DNA of 64,000 bases from Phycisphaeraceae bacterium (GCA_019636655.1 JAHBXB010000002.1:942537-1006536); one strand, 5' to 3'; numbered from the stretch's first letter, positions 30,831 to 40,256 are shown. Made by a program: numbers and translations. Notes: a model not told the origin generated them from the letters alone.

Positions 30831-33401
30831 TCAACACCCTCCGTTGACAGCCCCGAGCCAAACCTTGACGAACGCGGCGACATCGACTGGGGTCACGACG
30901 TGGTCGGCGTCGAAGTCTCCGCCGAGCGTGCCGGAGGCGACGGAAGCGGCCCACACCTGGATGAAGCGGGCGATGTCAGAAGCGTTCACCTCGCCGCTGT
31001 CGTCGAAGTCCGCCGGGCAGCGCGGGCAGCCGGTAAGCAGGGCGACATTCGACGAGGCAACGCCGCCGACCGTGGCGAAATAGCCGGCGACGTACAGGCG
31101 CGCCGGGCCATGCATCGACGCGGGCACGGAGACCGCCGAGCGGACCACGGGCCGACCGCTGGCGGCGGCGGTCATCGGCAGTTGCGTCCAGCCCGCGCCG
31201 TCGAACGCGGCGAGGCCCAAGAACGCGGACCCTGCTAGGAAGTCGCCTCCGACGATCAGGACCGGATGCGTCGGCCCGCCCGGCCCGTCCACATCGTGGA
31301 CGGTCAACGAATACACCGACAACGGCGGTGAAACCGCGGCGGGCGCCTCCCACCGCGTGCCATTCCATCGGGCAAATGCCTGTGCCTCGGGCGAACCATC
31401 AATGCCGAACGTTCCGCCCGCGTAGAGCCGCGCCGGGTTCGGTCCTTCGCCATCGTCGTCATAGACCGCCAGGGCGCTGACGTTGCTGCCGGTCAGGCCG
31501 TCCATCGGTGACCACGCAACGCCGTCCCACGACGCAACGAGATTCGCCACGGTCCCGCCCGCCAGTTTGAAGCTTCCCCCGGCGATAAGCCGTGGGCCGC
31601 CGCCGGAGCCGTCGTCAAACACGACGACGGCTTCCACCGCCGTGGGACCGGGCGTACCGGATACGCCCGTCCCCAGCGGCCGCCACACCGCGCCGTCGTA
31701 CGCCCCGATGCCGTTCAGGAGCGTCCCGCCGATGGTCGTGAACTGCCCCCCGACGACCAACTCGGGCCCCGGCCGCCCAGGCAGTGTGAGCGAAGCAATC
31801 GTGGCGACCGCACCGTTGGGAGCACCGCCGACCGCCGACCAGGATGTCCCATCAAGCCTTGAGAGCAGGTTTGAGCCCAGAAGACCTCCGCCGACGATGA
31901 GGCTGGCGCGCGGCTCGCCGGGGAAGGTGTGCGAGTGCAGGACCCTGGCATCAATCGGGCTTCCGGCTCCGGCAACGTACTCCCAGCGGTCCTCGTCGAG
32001 CCTGCTTACGGATCGCCGAGAAGTCGATGAGCCCACCGGGCATGTCAAATACACCGATCCACCGGGGTTCATCCCGTCGTCATGAAGTTCGATCCCGTAC
32101 GCTTCTCGCAGCAGACCGGCGCCGAGAGCGACCAGTCTGGTTCCTCGGCGCAGGGCCACGTCGCCCGACATCACATTGCCGAAGATCCCAAATTTCCCGC
32201 CGATGACCAGTGCGGGCCCCTCGTCGTCCTCGATGGGCGCCATCACCCAGACCGCCACTTGGGAGTCTCCTCCCAATTCACCCGCGTACAGCGGGGCTCC
32301 GATCGCCGAATCCGCCCATTGCGTTCCGGTCCATTTGACCAGCCCCGGCCGAATCGCACCGCCCGCGACCAGGAAGTTCCCGCCAACGTACAACTGCGGC
32401 CCCGCGCCATCATCAACGACCGCGAGGGCGGTCACACTATGGTTCAAAGACACCCCGGCGCCAACGCCGACGCCGGTCCAGTTCGAACCGTCCCACCGCG
32501 CGACGCCCCGCGCCTCGACGCCGCCGACTTCGGTGAACTGACCGCCGACAAAGAGCCGCGGCGGATTGGGCCCCGCGCCATCTTCGTCAAACACCTCAAC
32601 CGCGGTAATGGCGCTGTTGAAACCGCCTGGCGCCAGCGGGGTCCACACCCCGCCATCAAAACGGAACAGGCCGTCACCCACAGCCACGAGAGTCGGTCCT
32701 TCCGGGCCAGGGCCGTCGAGATCCAGCACCTTGAGAACACTCACCCAGCCGAAGGGGAACCCGGCGCTGGTCCAAACCTGGCCATCAAACTGGGCGACGC
32801 CGCCCAGCGAGGCACCGCCTTCCCCGGTATTCGACGAGGCACCGACATAGAGCCGCGGTCCATCGCCCGCATCAAACACGGCGGCGGAGTTGAATCCGGC
32901 ATCGGTGCTAAGCCCCGCTCCCGGGATCTCCCACGAGTTGGAGATCGGATCGTGGCGCCGAACCCGGGATGTCGGGAACATGCCGACCGCGTACAGCCGC
33001 GGGAACCCCGTCGAGCCGTCGTCAAACGTGATCAGTTGAAAGATCTGCGTAACACCCGATCCGATCCGCGCCCATGACGAGCCCGTCCACTTCGCAGCGC
33101 TCTCGACCGGAACCCCACCCGCCTCGCGAAAGGCGCCGGCAACGACAACCGAGCGTCCGGCAGGCCCCTGCGGCCCATCCTCGTCGTACGCCACCGCCGT
33201 CTGCACTCCAATATACTGCGAGCCCGCAGTCCCCGGCCGCTGGAAGCCGTCGCTCCACCCCGGCGCACACGGCTGGGCTCCGGCTGCCGCCGCGGCCATC
33301 ACAACAACCCCGGCGCCGAGGAGCGCCACCCGGCTCTGGAGCAAGACACAAGACTTTGCCGCGTCGAAGACCGACGCAAGTTCATTTCGTTGGAACAACA
33401 T
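30831..33401 (-). CDS. Large secreted repeat protein with C-terminal dockerin-like domain (copy 1)
   Basis: 856 residues: a signal peptide ending near AGAQ (about residue 43), then CAPGWSDGF, and about a dozen repeats of 55-65 residues of the type VFDDG.G..P.L.VGG.F...GG.......A.W.G..W, which would form beta-propeller blades. The end has a linker LLTGCPRCPADF and two Asp-rich dockerin-like repeats (DFDDSGEVNASDIARF, DFDADHVVTPVDVAAF), then GGC at the C-terminus. In planctomycetes this end piece is common on secreted proteins and is thought to bind calcium; a cohesin partner is not known to me. GGAG precedes the ATG. It is transcribed after copy 2, 63 bases behind it. Confidence 0.8.
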   Translation of the reverse strand: MLFQRNELASVFDAAKSCVLLQSRVALLGAGVVVMAAAAAGAQPCAPGWSDGFQRPGTAGSQYIGVQTAVAYDEDGPQGPAGRSVVVAGAFREAGGVPVESAAKWTGSSWARIGSGVTQIFQLITFDDGSTGFPRLYAVGMFPTSRVRRHDPISNSWEIPGAGLSTDAGFNSAAVFDAGDGPRLYVGASSNTGEGGASLGGVAQFDGQVWTSAGFPFGWVSVLKVLDLDGPGPEGPTLVAVGDGLFRFDGGVWTPLAPGGFNSAITAVEVFDEDGAGPNPPRLFVGGQFTEVGGVEARGVARWDGSNWTGVGVGAGVSLNHSVTALAVVDDGAGPQLYVGGNFLVAGGAIRPGLVKWTGTQWADSAIGAPLYAGELGGDSQVAVWVMAPIEDDEGPALVIGGKFGIFGNVMSGDVALRRGTRLVALGAGLLREAYGIELHDDGMNPGGSVYLTCPVGSSTSRRSVSRLDEDRWEYVAGAGSPIDARVLHSHTFPGEPRASLIVGGGLLGSNLLSRLDGTSWSAVGGAPNGAVATIASLTLPGRPGPELVVGGQFTTIGGTLLNGIGAYDGAVWRPLGTGVSGTPGPTAVEAVVVFDDGSGGGPRLIAGGSFKLAGGTVANLVASWDGVAWSPMDGLTGSNVSALAVYDDDGEGPNPARLYAGGTFGIDGSPEAQAFARWNGTRWEAPAAVSPPLSVYSLTVHDVDGPGGPTHPVLIVGGDFLAGSAFLGLAAFDGAGWTQLPMTAAASGRPVVRSAVSVPASMHGPARLYVAGYFATVGGVASSNVALLTGCPRCPADFDDSGEVNASDIARFIQVWAASVASGTLGGDFDADHVVTPVDVAAFVKVWLGAVNGGC
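30848..31057. repeat. 210-base direct repeat, copy 1
   Basis: Encodes the dockerin-like end of copy 1. By eye it differs from 33482-33691 at about 10 of 210 positions, far fewer than the rest of the two genes. Confidence 0.85.
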
Positions 33402-33464
33402 ACGAATTCTCCTGCGGCTCGTGCCGCGATTGATTGGTTTATCTGCGGATCTGGCCGTCTCGGC

Positions 33465-36110
33465 TTAGCACCCACCCTGCACAGCCCCGAGCCAGACCTT
33501 GACGAACGCGGCGACATCGACTGGGGTCACGACTTGGTCGGCGTCGAAGTCTCCGCCGAGCGTGCCGGAGGCGACGGAAGCGGCCCACACCTGGATGAAG
33601 CGGGCGATGTCGGAGGTGTTCACCTCGCCGCTGTCATCAAAGTCCGCCGGGCACCGCGGGCAGCCGGTAAGCAAGGCCACATTCGACGAGGGGACGTTGT
33701 TGAGTGTTTCAAAGTGGCCCCCGACGAACAGTCGCGCCGGACCGTGCATCGAGGCGGGAATAGAGATCGACGCGTTGACCTTGGAGGAGGAGGTTGGGCC
33801 TGGAATGCCCGTGACCTGCGACCACTCCGACCCGTCGAACGCAGCGAGACCAAAGTAAGTCACCGAGCCAACACGAGAGAACCCGCCTCCCACGATCAGC
33901 AGCGGCCGTGCCGGGCCACCGGGGCCGTCGGGGTCATGAACAGTCATGGACGCCACGGTGTAATCCGGCAGCGCCGAGGCCGGGGGCTCCCACTGCACGC
34001 CGTTCCAGCGAGCGAAGTTGCGAGCCGAGGAACCCGGGATGTCGAACCGCCCCCCTGCGTACAGGCGCGGCGGGTTCGGGCCCTCGGCGTCGTCGTCAAA
34101 GACGATGAGATGAACCTCATCGGAAGTGAGAGTGGGGGAGAGCCCATCTCCCATGGCCGACCAGGAGGCGCCATCCCAGGCCGCAACCCGGCTCGCCGGC
34201 ACGCCGCCGGCGCTGTCGAAGGTTCCCCCCACGATCAGCCGCGGCCCGGCGCCCGTCCCATCGTCAAACATGACCGCTGAAGTGACCTTCGAGAAGCCCG
34301 CCGTGTGGCCCACTCCCATCCCCAATGGCCGCCACACGGCTCCATCGAAGTAGGCGATTCGATTGAGAACCGTTTCGCCGATGTTCTGAAAGGCGCCGCC
34401 GGCGACAAGCACCGGGTGCGTCTGGCCCGGCAGCGTCAGCGATGACACCGTGCTGATGAGCCCGTCCGGATCCCCCCCGCCGAGCGAGGACCACGCCTGA
34501 CCATTGTACTTCGCGATTCCCTTGATTGACTGATTACCGATTACCGTGAACTGTCCGCCCGCGACCAGGCTCGGCCGCGAATCACCGGGAAAAGTGTGAG
34601 AGGTCAATGCATTGACGGAGCCGGATTCCCTGGCGGAAACGTACTCCCATCCATCAGGCCGGTATCGGCAAACGGACATTGAAGTAATTGTGCCGTTCCT
34701 GGCGGAGACAGGTATGAGGCCGTAGATCGCGCCCCCCGGGGTCTGGCCATCATCGTGGAGCAACAGTCTCCACACATCACCGAGCGACCCGGCGCCAAGC
34801 GATCGCCATGTGGTGCCGCGTCGAAGCGCCACATCGCCCGACATGACGTTGCCGAAGAGGTTGAACTTGCCGCCGACAAGCAGGGCCGGGCCGTCCTCAT
34901 CCTCGAGTGTCCTAAGAATAAAGACCGTTCCGCCGGTTGTTGCTGGGTTGATTGGGGGTAATACAAGGCCAGATCCGATCGCCGAATCCGCCCACGCCGA
35001 GCCGGTCCACTTGGCGAAGCAACTGCGGAAGAAACTACCGCCCGCGGTCCAAAAATCTCCGCCGACATAGAGCTGCGGACCGGCTCCGTCGTCGATCACA
35101 GACAAGGCGTACACACTGCCACCGGTCACCCCGGTGTCAAGCCCTGTCCAGTTCGTGCCGTCCCAGCGAGCGACACCGCGGATATCAACGCCCGACACGG
35201 TTGAGAAACTGCCCCCGACGAAGAGTCGTGGCGGATTGGGGCCATCTCCGTCCTCGTCAAAGACCGCAACACTCAAGATGCTCGAGTTGAATCCTCCTGT
35301 CGTCACCCTCACCCAAGCCCCATCGATGAGCCTGAAAACGCCGTCGTAACCGCAGGCTACAAGGTCAGGCGCCCCCGGCCCCGGGCCATCCAAGTCGATC
35401 ACACTGAGGAGGGTGACCGGTCCAAACGGGAAGTCTGCACTCGTCCACGTCACGCCGTCGAACACGGCAATGGTCCCCAGCGACACTCCGCCCGAAATCT
35501 GATTGAAGCCGCTTGATAGGTACAGACGTGGGCCGGCGCCGTTGTCAGCGTCAAAGACCGCCGCGCAGTTCCAGTACCCGTGGTTCGTGATGTCAGCCCC
35601 GGCGGGGACCTCCCACGAGTTGGTGGCGGGCTCGAAACGACGGAAACGAGACGTGCTATTCCAGAAGTCTCCAATCATGTACAGCCGCGGGAATGGCGCC
35701 GAGCCATCGTTAAAGGTCAGCAGTTGCCAAGCGTGCTGTGGGCGGACGGCCGTGAAGTCAAGGGGCCCCAACGGGGCCCACGAGGAACCAGTCCATCTTG
35801 CTACATTCTGGACACGCTCACCACCCGCACTCTCAAACACACCCCCAATAACCAGCGCCGGTCTCGCGGGCCCCTGCGGTCCATCCTCGTCGTACATCAC
35901 CGCCGTCTGCACTCCGGCATACGGATATCCAGATGTCCCCGGCTGCCGGAAACCGTCGCTCCACCCCGGCGCACACGGCTGGGCTCCGGCCACCGCCGCG
36001 GCGACCGCAACAACCCCGGCGCCGATGAGCGCCATCCGGCCTCGGCGCACACCGGAACTCACCACCTCAAGAACACGCCTCAGACCGACGCGATGGATTG
36101 GCACAGCCAT
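33465..36110 (-). CDS. Large secreted repeat protein with C-terminal dockerin-like domain (copy 2)
   Basis: 881 residues with the same plan as copy 1: a signal peptide (MALIGAGVVAVAAAVAGAQ), CAPGWSDGFRQPGTSG, many blade-like repeats (for example VFDEDGDGPNPPRLFVGGSF, LYVGGDFWTAGG), then LLTGCPRCPADF, two dockerin-like repeats and a final GGC. ATG 36110 has AGGAGA directly before it. The upstream part of the frame to 36308 has no signal-peptide features. GC content drops in parts of the gene (about 34600-35900), unlike its neighbours. The putative calcium ligands are the Asp residues in DFDDSGEVN and DFDADQVV. The ligand is unknown. Confidence 0.8.
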   Translation of the reverse strand: MAVPIHRVGLRRVLEVVSSGVRRGRMALIGAGVVAVAAAVAGAQPCAPGWSDGFRQPGTSGYPYAGVQTAVMYDEDGPQGPARPALVIGGVFESAGGERVQNVARWTGSSWAPLGPLDFTAVRPQHAWQLLTFNDGSAPFPRLYMIGDFWNSTSRFRRFEPATNSWEVPAGADITNHGYWNCAAVFDADNGAGPRLYLSSGFNQISGGVSLGTIAVFDGVTWTSADFPFGPVTLLSVIDLDGPGPGAPDLVACGYDGVFRLIDGAWVRVTTGGFNSSILSVAVFDEDGDGPNPPRLFVGGSFSTVSGVDIRGVARWDGTNWTGLDTGVTGGSVYALSVIDDGAGPQLYVGGDFWTAGGSFFRSCFAKWTGSAWADSAIGSGLVLPPINPATTGGTVFILRTLEDEDGPALLVGGKFNLFGNVMSGDVALRRGTTWRSLGAGSLGDVWRLLLHDDGQTPGGAIYGLIPVSARNGTITSMSVCRYRPDGWEYVSARESGSVNALTSHTFPGDSRPSLVAGGQFTVIGNQSIKGIAKYNGQAWSSLGGGDPDGLISTVSSLTLPGQTHPVLVAGGAFQNIGETVLNRIAYFDGAVWRPLGMGVGHTAGFSKVTSAVMFDDGTGAGPRLIVGGTFDSAGGVPASRVAAWDGASWSAMGDGLSPTLTSDEVHLIVFDDDAEGPNPPRLYAGGRFDIPGSSARNFARWNGVQWEPPASALPDYTVASMTVHDPDGPGGPARPLLIVGGGFSRVGSVTYFGLAAFDGSEWSQVTGIPGPTSSSKVNASISIPASMHGPARLFVGGHFETLNNVPSSNVALLTGCPRCPADFDDSGEVNTSDIARFIQVWAASVASGTLGGDFDADQVVTPVDVAAFVKVWLGAVQGGC
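33482..33691. repeat. 210-base direct repeat, copy 2
   Basis: Counterpart of 30848-31057, exactly 2634 bases away and of identical length, without any indel. Confidence 0.85.
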
Positions 36111-36372
36111 ATCTCCTGCGGCTCCAGCCGCGGTGGTGACGCGCAACTCGATGAGCCCCCGCGCTCGTGGCCACAGGCCACGCAAGGAACAGGACGATGT
36201 ACACCCCTCGCGTGTGAGCGGGATTCGCCAATATCCGCGGCAATAGGGGCTTGCGCCCAAGCGGGGGCACCGCCCACCCACAACCCCAGCCCCCCCACCC
36301 CTACCCAAGCAACTATCAAAATCCTATCGACCAACCAATCACATTCTGTGCAATGGCTTGGTGCGCCACCTC

Positions 36373-37281
36373 TTACCTCCCATCCTCCGGGATCTTCACC
36401 AGCGGGCAGGGGATGTACCCCGACTTCCCATCGACCTTGCTCTTCTGCTTGTACGCCGCGCCGTTGAACAGGTGGTACGGGTGCAGTTTTCGAGCCTGGT
36501 GCAGCCGCGGGCTGCGCACGAGCGGCTCCTGCGGGTCAAAGTCGGTGTCGTCGAAGACACCGACCGTCACGCTCGACCGGTTGGGACCGTGGAAGTAAAA
36601 CGCCATCTCGCCCTCCGACCGCAACTGCACGGCCGCCTGCTCCGCCGCCTTGCGGAAGTCGGCGAGGTCGTCGGCGCTGGGCCGCTGGGTGTCCGGTCTC
36701 CCGTAGTAGCCGATCTCCAGCGTGTACATCGCGGCGGCGCCGAGGCGCGCGCGCACCTTGCGGAGGTCCAGCTCGGGGATGCTCCCCGCCACCCCGCCCG
36801 CGGCGGGCGGCGCCAGGAACGCCCCCGCGTACGGCCGGCTGCCGTTCACCATGATCGCCTGCACCCGCTTCAACTCCGCCTGGGCCTCGTCCTTCCCGGG
36901 ATCGTCGTACGACCCCAGAACCACCCAGGTCATCGCCCCGCGATCCTGTGTGTACGCCCCCTGCAACTGGCCCACTGTCCGGATCTGGCTCAGTGCCACG
37001 CGCGCCTGCTCCGCGCCGGTCAGCACCTTCTCGCCCGGCACGAGCGACGCGGCTTCGGGATCGTGGAACGAGGCGATGAAGATCACCCATCCCCCGGAGG
37101 CCGCCTGCGCCCCATCCTTCTTCACACCACCCCCGGGCGCCTCCGGCGAGCCGAACAGGCGCTTCCCTTCCTCTCGCAGGCGGCGGGGCGGTTCCGTTGC
37201 GGGCTGGTTCTGCGCCGGAGCGCTGGTCGACCACATCCCAGCCACCACCGCGAATGCCGTAACCACGTGCCGCATGCGCAT
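36373..37281 (-). CDS. Secreted protein of unknown function
   Basis: 302 residues with a signal peptide (MRMRHVVTAFAVVAGMWSTSAPA). The mature part starts with a basic helical stretch (RRLREEGKRLFGSPE) and contains GGWVIFIASFHDPEAA near 60 and WVVLGSYDDPGKDEAQAEL near 117-135, which recalls SPOR-like or repeat-containing exported proteins, but the match is weak. ATG 37281 is chosen because AGGAGA lies 6 bases before it; a second ATG lies two codons later. It is upstream of the dockerin copy 2 on the same strand, 262 bases away, in a stretch without genes. Confidence 0.7.
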   Translation of the reverse strand: MRMRHVVTAFAVVAGMWSTSAPAQNQPATEPPRRLREEGKRLFGSPEAPGGGVKKDGAQAASGGWVIFIASFHDPEAASLVPGEKVLTGAEQARVALSQIRTVGQLQGAYTQDRGAMTWVVLGSYDDPGKDEAQAELKRVQAIMVNGSRPYAGAFLAPPAAGGVAGSIPELDLRKVRARLGAAAMYTLEIGYYGRPDTQRPSADDLADFRKAAEQAAVQLRSEGEMAFYFHGPNRSSVTVGVFDDTDFDPQEPLVRSPRLHQARKLHPYHLFNGAAYKQKSKVDGKSGYIPCPLVKIPEDGR

Positions 37282-37641
37282 ATCCAATCTCCTGCATCCT
37301 CCCCATCTCGCCGCGCTCAACACCAGCACTGAGAACCAAGCGTATGAGCCCCGTCAACCGGGGAGTCGTGGTGCCACAAGTTAGTGTTCATAACACATTG
37401 CGATCACTGGACTTGGGGATATGGATCCGGGGCCGCAATCTGTAGAGTGTTTCCGCGACCGAGGTCGATACTTGGGGTGGCTCGTTCAGGCGTCGAGGGA
37501 AACGCCGCGGGCCCATGAACGGGGGTAGGCGATCTCGGGCCGCTGGCCTGGGCTCGCACCGGCCGAGGGAGTCTCGGCCGGCCAAACCGGCTCACGCCTG
37601 TCCACGGATGGACGGGCCAGGGCGAGGAGTACGGTGCGAGC
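37282..37641. other. Intergenic region between divergent genes
   Basis: 360 bases without a gene. A short AT-richer part near 37330-37450 may hold promoters. At 37443-37471 TAGA followed 17 bases later by GTCGATAC is vaguely like a sigma-28 promoter (TAAA-N15-GCCGATAA), two bases too wide. At 37630-37635 is the -10-like element of the FlgM-like gene. Confidence 0.35.
37630..37635 (+). promoter_or_regulatory. -10-like TACGGT in front of the FlgM-like gene
   Basis: TACGGT ends 6 bases before ATG 37642. Confidence 0.4.
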
Positions 37642-37941
37642 ATGAACGAGATCAGCAACCTCATCGGGCCCGGCAGCGGCTTTTCCACCAGCGATCGCCG
37701 CATCGTCGAGCGGGCCGGCGACGACCGCCCCGCCGCGCCACTGTCGCGCGCCCCGGACAGGGTCGAGATCTCCGAACAGGCAAGGGAGTCGGGCACCGTG
37801 ATCATCAACTCCGACCGGCCGATCCGGCACGAACTGGTTGATCGCCTCCGCGGCGAAATCCGCGCGGGCACCTACGCCACCGAGGACAAGATCGACGCCG
37901 TCGTTGATCGGCTCACGCGCGCCGTCGACCTGCAGGCCTGA
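37642..37941 (+). CDS. FlgM-like anti-sigma-28 factor
   Basis: FlgM binds the flagellar sigma factor FliA and is exported once the hook is built. The 99-residue protein has a flexible N-terminus and the FlgM pattern DRVEISEQARESG near 39-51, then RHELVDRLRGEIRAGTYATEDKIDAVVDRL near 62-91, matching the DxVxLS ... R...V..I...I..G.Y....  signature. There are no flagellar genes in the window. The assignment rests on this pattern alone, so it is likely but not certain. Confidence 0.7.
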   Translation: MNEISNLIGPGSGFSTSDRRIVERAGDDRPAAPLSRAPDRVEISEQARESGTVIINSDRPIRHELVDRLRGEIRAGTYATEDKIDAVVDRLTRAVDLQA

Positions 37942-37980
37942 CCCCTCCACAGGGGGCACCCCCCCTCTCCCCCCCAAGCA

Positions 37981-39084
37981 CTACCGCGGTCGCTCCGGCA
38001 CCTGGCCGGGCGGCTTGCCCATCGGCCCAGGCGCCGCCGCCTCGGGTTCGCCCGAGCGTGGCCGCGGGTCGATCTGGTCCGGCGCGGAATCTGCCGGCGC
38101 GCGCACAGGGCGCGCCACTGCGATCACCCCCGCCGCGAGCCCCTTGACCACCTCGGTGAACCGTTTGGCGTCGATCGTCTCGATGGTGTCCGTCGGCCCG
38201 TGGTAGTGCTTGGACCGGAAGTTCGCCGTGTCCGAGACGATCACCGCGGGGATCCCCATGGCCAGGAAACTCGCGTGGTCGGACCGCATGAAGTCCGGCA
38301 CGGCCAGCGGCAGGATGTCGCCGGCGAACACCTTGACCCCCGGCCCCCCGCGTCGCATGGCCTTGATCAGCGGCTGGCTGAACCCCCGGTGCTGGATGAT
38401 GCCGCCGACGGCGATGAAGTCCGCGGTCGTCGGCAGGTCCACGCTCACGGGGAGGGCCGGCCACTTCTGGCTGTTGGGCTCGTCGTTGAAGTACCCCAGC
38501 ATGTCCAGGGAGAGCATGCCGACGACCTTGATCGTGCCGGCCTTGATCTCCGGCGCCAGGTCCGCCGCGTACCGGCCCGACCCGACCAGGCCGATGCCCA
38601 GCGGCTGGACCTCCTCAAGGTTGAAGAGACACAGGCGGACGGTCCGCTGCATGGGGACGTCCTTGAGCACGCGGGCCAGTTCCAGCACCGCGGCGACGCC
38701 GGTTCCGTTGTCGTCCGCCCCCGGCGCGATCGGCACGGCATCGAAGTGCGCGCCGACGATGATGATCTCCTTCGGCTTGGTCTGGCCGGGGATGTCGACG
38801 ACGATGTTGTGCCAGACGGGCGAGGAGCCCGGTTCGCCGCGGCCCTCGAAGGCGCCGATCTCGTGCAGGGTCGGCTCGTAGCCGAGGGCCTTGAGCCGGT
38901 CCTGGAGCAGGGCCTCGGTCTTGACGAGGCCCTCGCGGTTCTCGTCGTCCCGCCATCCGGCGCGTTTGACGGGCAGGGCCTTGATGGTTTCGAGGAGCCG
39001 CTCCTGGCTGACCATCGCGGGGACCGCCGCGGGATCGGGGCCGGCGAGGAGGGTCAGGCACGCGGCGAGGTGGCAGGCGATCAT
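37981..39084 (-). CDS. Exported M28-family zinc aminopeptidase
   Basis: A secreted exopeptidase of 367 residues with a short signal peptide (MIACHLAACLTLLAG). The M28 dinuclear zinc site is complete: His113 and Asp115 in GAHFDAVP, Asp124 in GADDNGTG, the catalytic Glu157/ligand Glu158 in FNLEE, Asp194 in SLDMLGY and the final His in SKHYHGPTDT near 316-325. The C-terminal tail of about 40 residues is Pro/Arg-rich. The start ATG 39084 fits the signal peptide and a -10-like element; the frame continues upstream but overlaps argB. Specificity cannot be told from the sequence. Confidence 0.88.
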   Translation of the reverse strand: MIACHLAACLTLLAGPDPAAVPAMVSQERLLETIKALPVKRAGWRDDENREGLVKTEALLQDRLKALGYEPTLHEIGAFEGRGEPGSSPVWHNIVVDIPGQTKPKEIIIVGAHFDAVPIAPGADDNGTGVAAVLELARVLKDVPMQRTVRLCLFNLEEVQPLGIGLVGSGRYAADLAPEIKAGTIKVVGMLSLDMLGYFNDEPNSQKWPALPVSVDLPTTADFIAVGGIIQHRGFSQPLIKAMRRGGPGVKVFAGDILPLAVPDFMRSDHASFLAMGIPAVIVSDTANFRSKHYHGPTDTIETIDAKRFTEVVKGLAAGVIAVARPVRAPADSAPDQIDPRPRSGEPEAAAPGPMGKPPGQVPERPR

Positions 39085-39090
39085 GCCCGG

Positions 39091-39096
39091 AGCATA
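39091..39096 (-). promoter_or_regulatory. -10-like TATGCT in front of the M28 peptidase gene
   Basis: On the minus strand TATGCT ends 6 bases before ATG 39084, inside the 44-base gap behind argB. Confidence 0.45.
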
Positions 39097-39128
39097 CCGA
39101 TGAACCGGGGCGGTGGTTGTCGGCGCGG

Positions 39129-40067
39129 CTAGCCGAGCACGATCTGGGTGCCGACGCCGGCGTCCGTGTAGATCTCCAGCAGCAGCGAGTGGGGGATGCG
39201 GCCGTCGATGATGTGGGCCTTGGGGACGCCCGCGGCGAGGGCGGTGAGGCAGGCATCGACCTTGGGGAGCATTCCCTCGCCGATGATCTTCCGGTCCACC
39301 AGCGAGTCGATCTCGGCCCGGGTGAGGGAGGAGACGTAGGAGTCCTGCGAGCCGGCGGGGTCGACGCGGATGCCGTGGGTGTCGGACATCATCACGAGCT
39401 TCTCGGCCTTGAGCGCGGCGGCGACGGTGCCCGCGGCGGTGTCGGCGTTGACATTGAGTTTCCAGACGCCGCCGCCGTCGCCCTCGCGCGGCGTGGCGCC
39501 GCCGGCCTCGGACATCGGTGTGTGGGAGATGGCGACCGGGGCGATGACGGGGATGTAGCCGTCCTCGCAGAGCGCCTCGAGCAGAACGGTGTTGACCTGC
39601 GTCACCTCGCCGACAAAGCCGATGTCGATCCCGGCCTTGTCGTGCGCATCGGGGAGGGTGAGGCGCTTGCCGAACATGACGCACGAGCCCATGGAGTGAA
39701 GGCCCATGGCGAAGGCGCCCGCGTCGGTGAGGTGGCGGACCAGGTCGGCGTTGATCTCCTGGCAGAGGACGCGCTCGGCGATCTCGAGGGTGCGGCGGTC
39801 GGTGTAGCGGCGGCCCTGGACGAAGCGGGCCTGGAGGCCGGCGGACTCCATCGCGGCGGTGATGGCCTTGCCGCCGCCGTGGACCAGCACGGGCCGCATG
39901 CCCACGGCGGACATGAAGGCGACGTCGCCGAGGAGGGAGCGGAGTTTGTCCTGGTCCTCCTGGACCGACCCGCCGACCTTGACGACGACGACGCGGTCCT
40001 TGAACCGCTGGATGTAGCGGTGGGCCTCGACGAGGGCGTTGGCTTTTTCGATGGCGACCGATTGCAT
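39129..40067 (-). CDS. argB: Acetylglutamate kinase
   Basis: Phosphorylates N-acetylglutamate, the second step of arginine synthesis. The 312-residue protein shows VVVKVGGSV near 27-35, VLVHGGGKAIT near 60-70, the substrate-binding NVNADTAAGTVAAALKAEKLV near 200-220 and EGMLPKVDACLTAL near 265. It has an N-terminal helix (SVAIEKANALVEAHRYIQRF) of the type found in arginine-sensitive hexameric enzymes, which suggests feedback inhibition. ATG 40067 follows a TACACT element by 6 bases; the longer frame upstream is not coding in appearance. Other arg genes are not in the window. Confidence 0.93.
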   Translation of the reverse strand: MQSVAIEKANALVEAHRYIQRFKDRVVVVKVGGSVQEDQDKLRSLLGDVAFMSAVGMRPVLVHGGGKAITAAMESAGLQARFVQGRRYTDRRTLEIAERVLCQEINADLVRHLTDAGAFAMGLHSMGSCVMFGKRLTLPDAHDKAGIDIGFVGEVTQVNTVLLEALCEDGYIPVIAPVAISHTPMSEAGGATPREGDGGGVWKLNVNADTAAGTVAAALKAEKLVMMSDTHGIRVDPAGSQDSYVSSLTRAEIDSLVDRKIIGEGMLPKVDACLTALAAGVPKAHIIDGRIPHSLLLEIYTDAGVGTQIVLG

Positions 40068-40073
40068 GGGCGG

Positions 40074-40079
40074 AGTGTA
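40074..40079 (-). promoter_or_regulatory. -10-like TACACT in front of argB
   Basis: On the minus strand TACACT ends 6 bases before ATG 40067. Confidence 0.5.
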
Positions 40080-40242
40080 GGGAGATAGGTAGGGTGATTG
40101 GCTGTGGGATAGCGGGGTGGCGGGTGCGGGTCTATGGGGCAAGCACAGACGGGAATGTCGCCGCAAAACGGCCTCGTTCAGGATGCCGGGCAAACAGGGC
40201 TCCAAAGACAGAGCCACCGGGGTCAGGCTAGAGCTAGGCGAG

Positions 40243-40248
40243 TAGAAT
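40243..40248 (+). promoter_or_regulatory. -10-like TAGAAT in front of the low-GC orphan
   Basis: TAGAAT ends 8 bases before ATG 40257, with an A-rich spacer (GAAAACTA). Confidence 0.4.
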
Positions 40249-40256
40249 GAAAACTA

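Noticed and set aside
30848-33691. Possible mobile element because of the long direct repeat
   Set aside because: The repeats are within coding ends of two paralogous genes, in the same frame, with no transposase, terminal inverted repeats or target duplication.
37942-37976. G- and C-tracts with a small hairpin (CCCCT-CCAC-AGGGG) after the FlgM-like gene
   Set aside because: The stem is 5 bp without a T tract; the C runs are low-complexity spacer.
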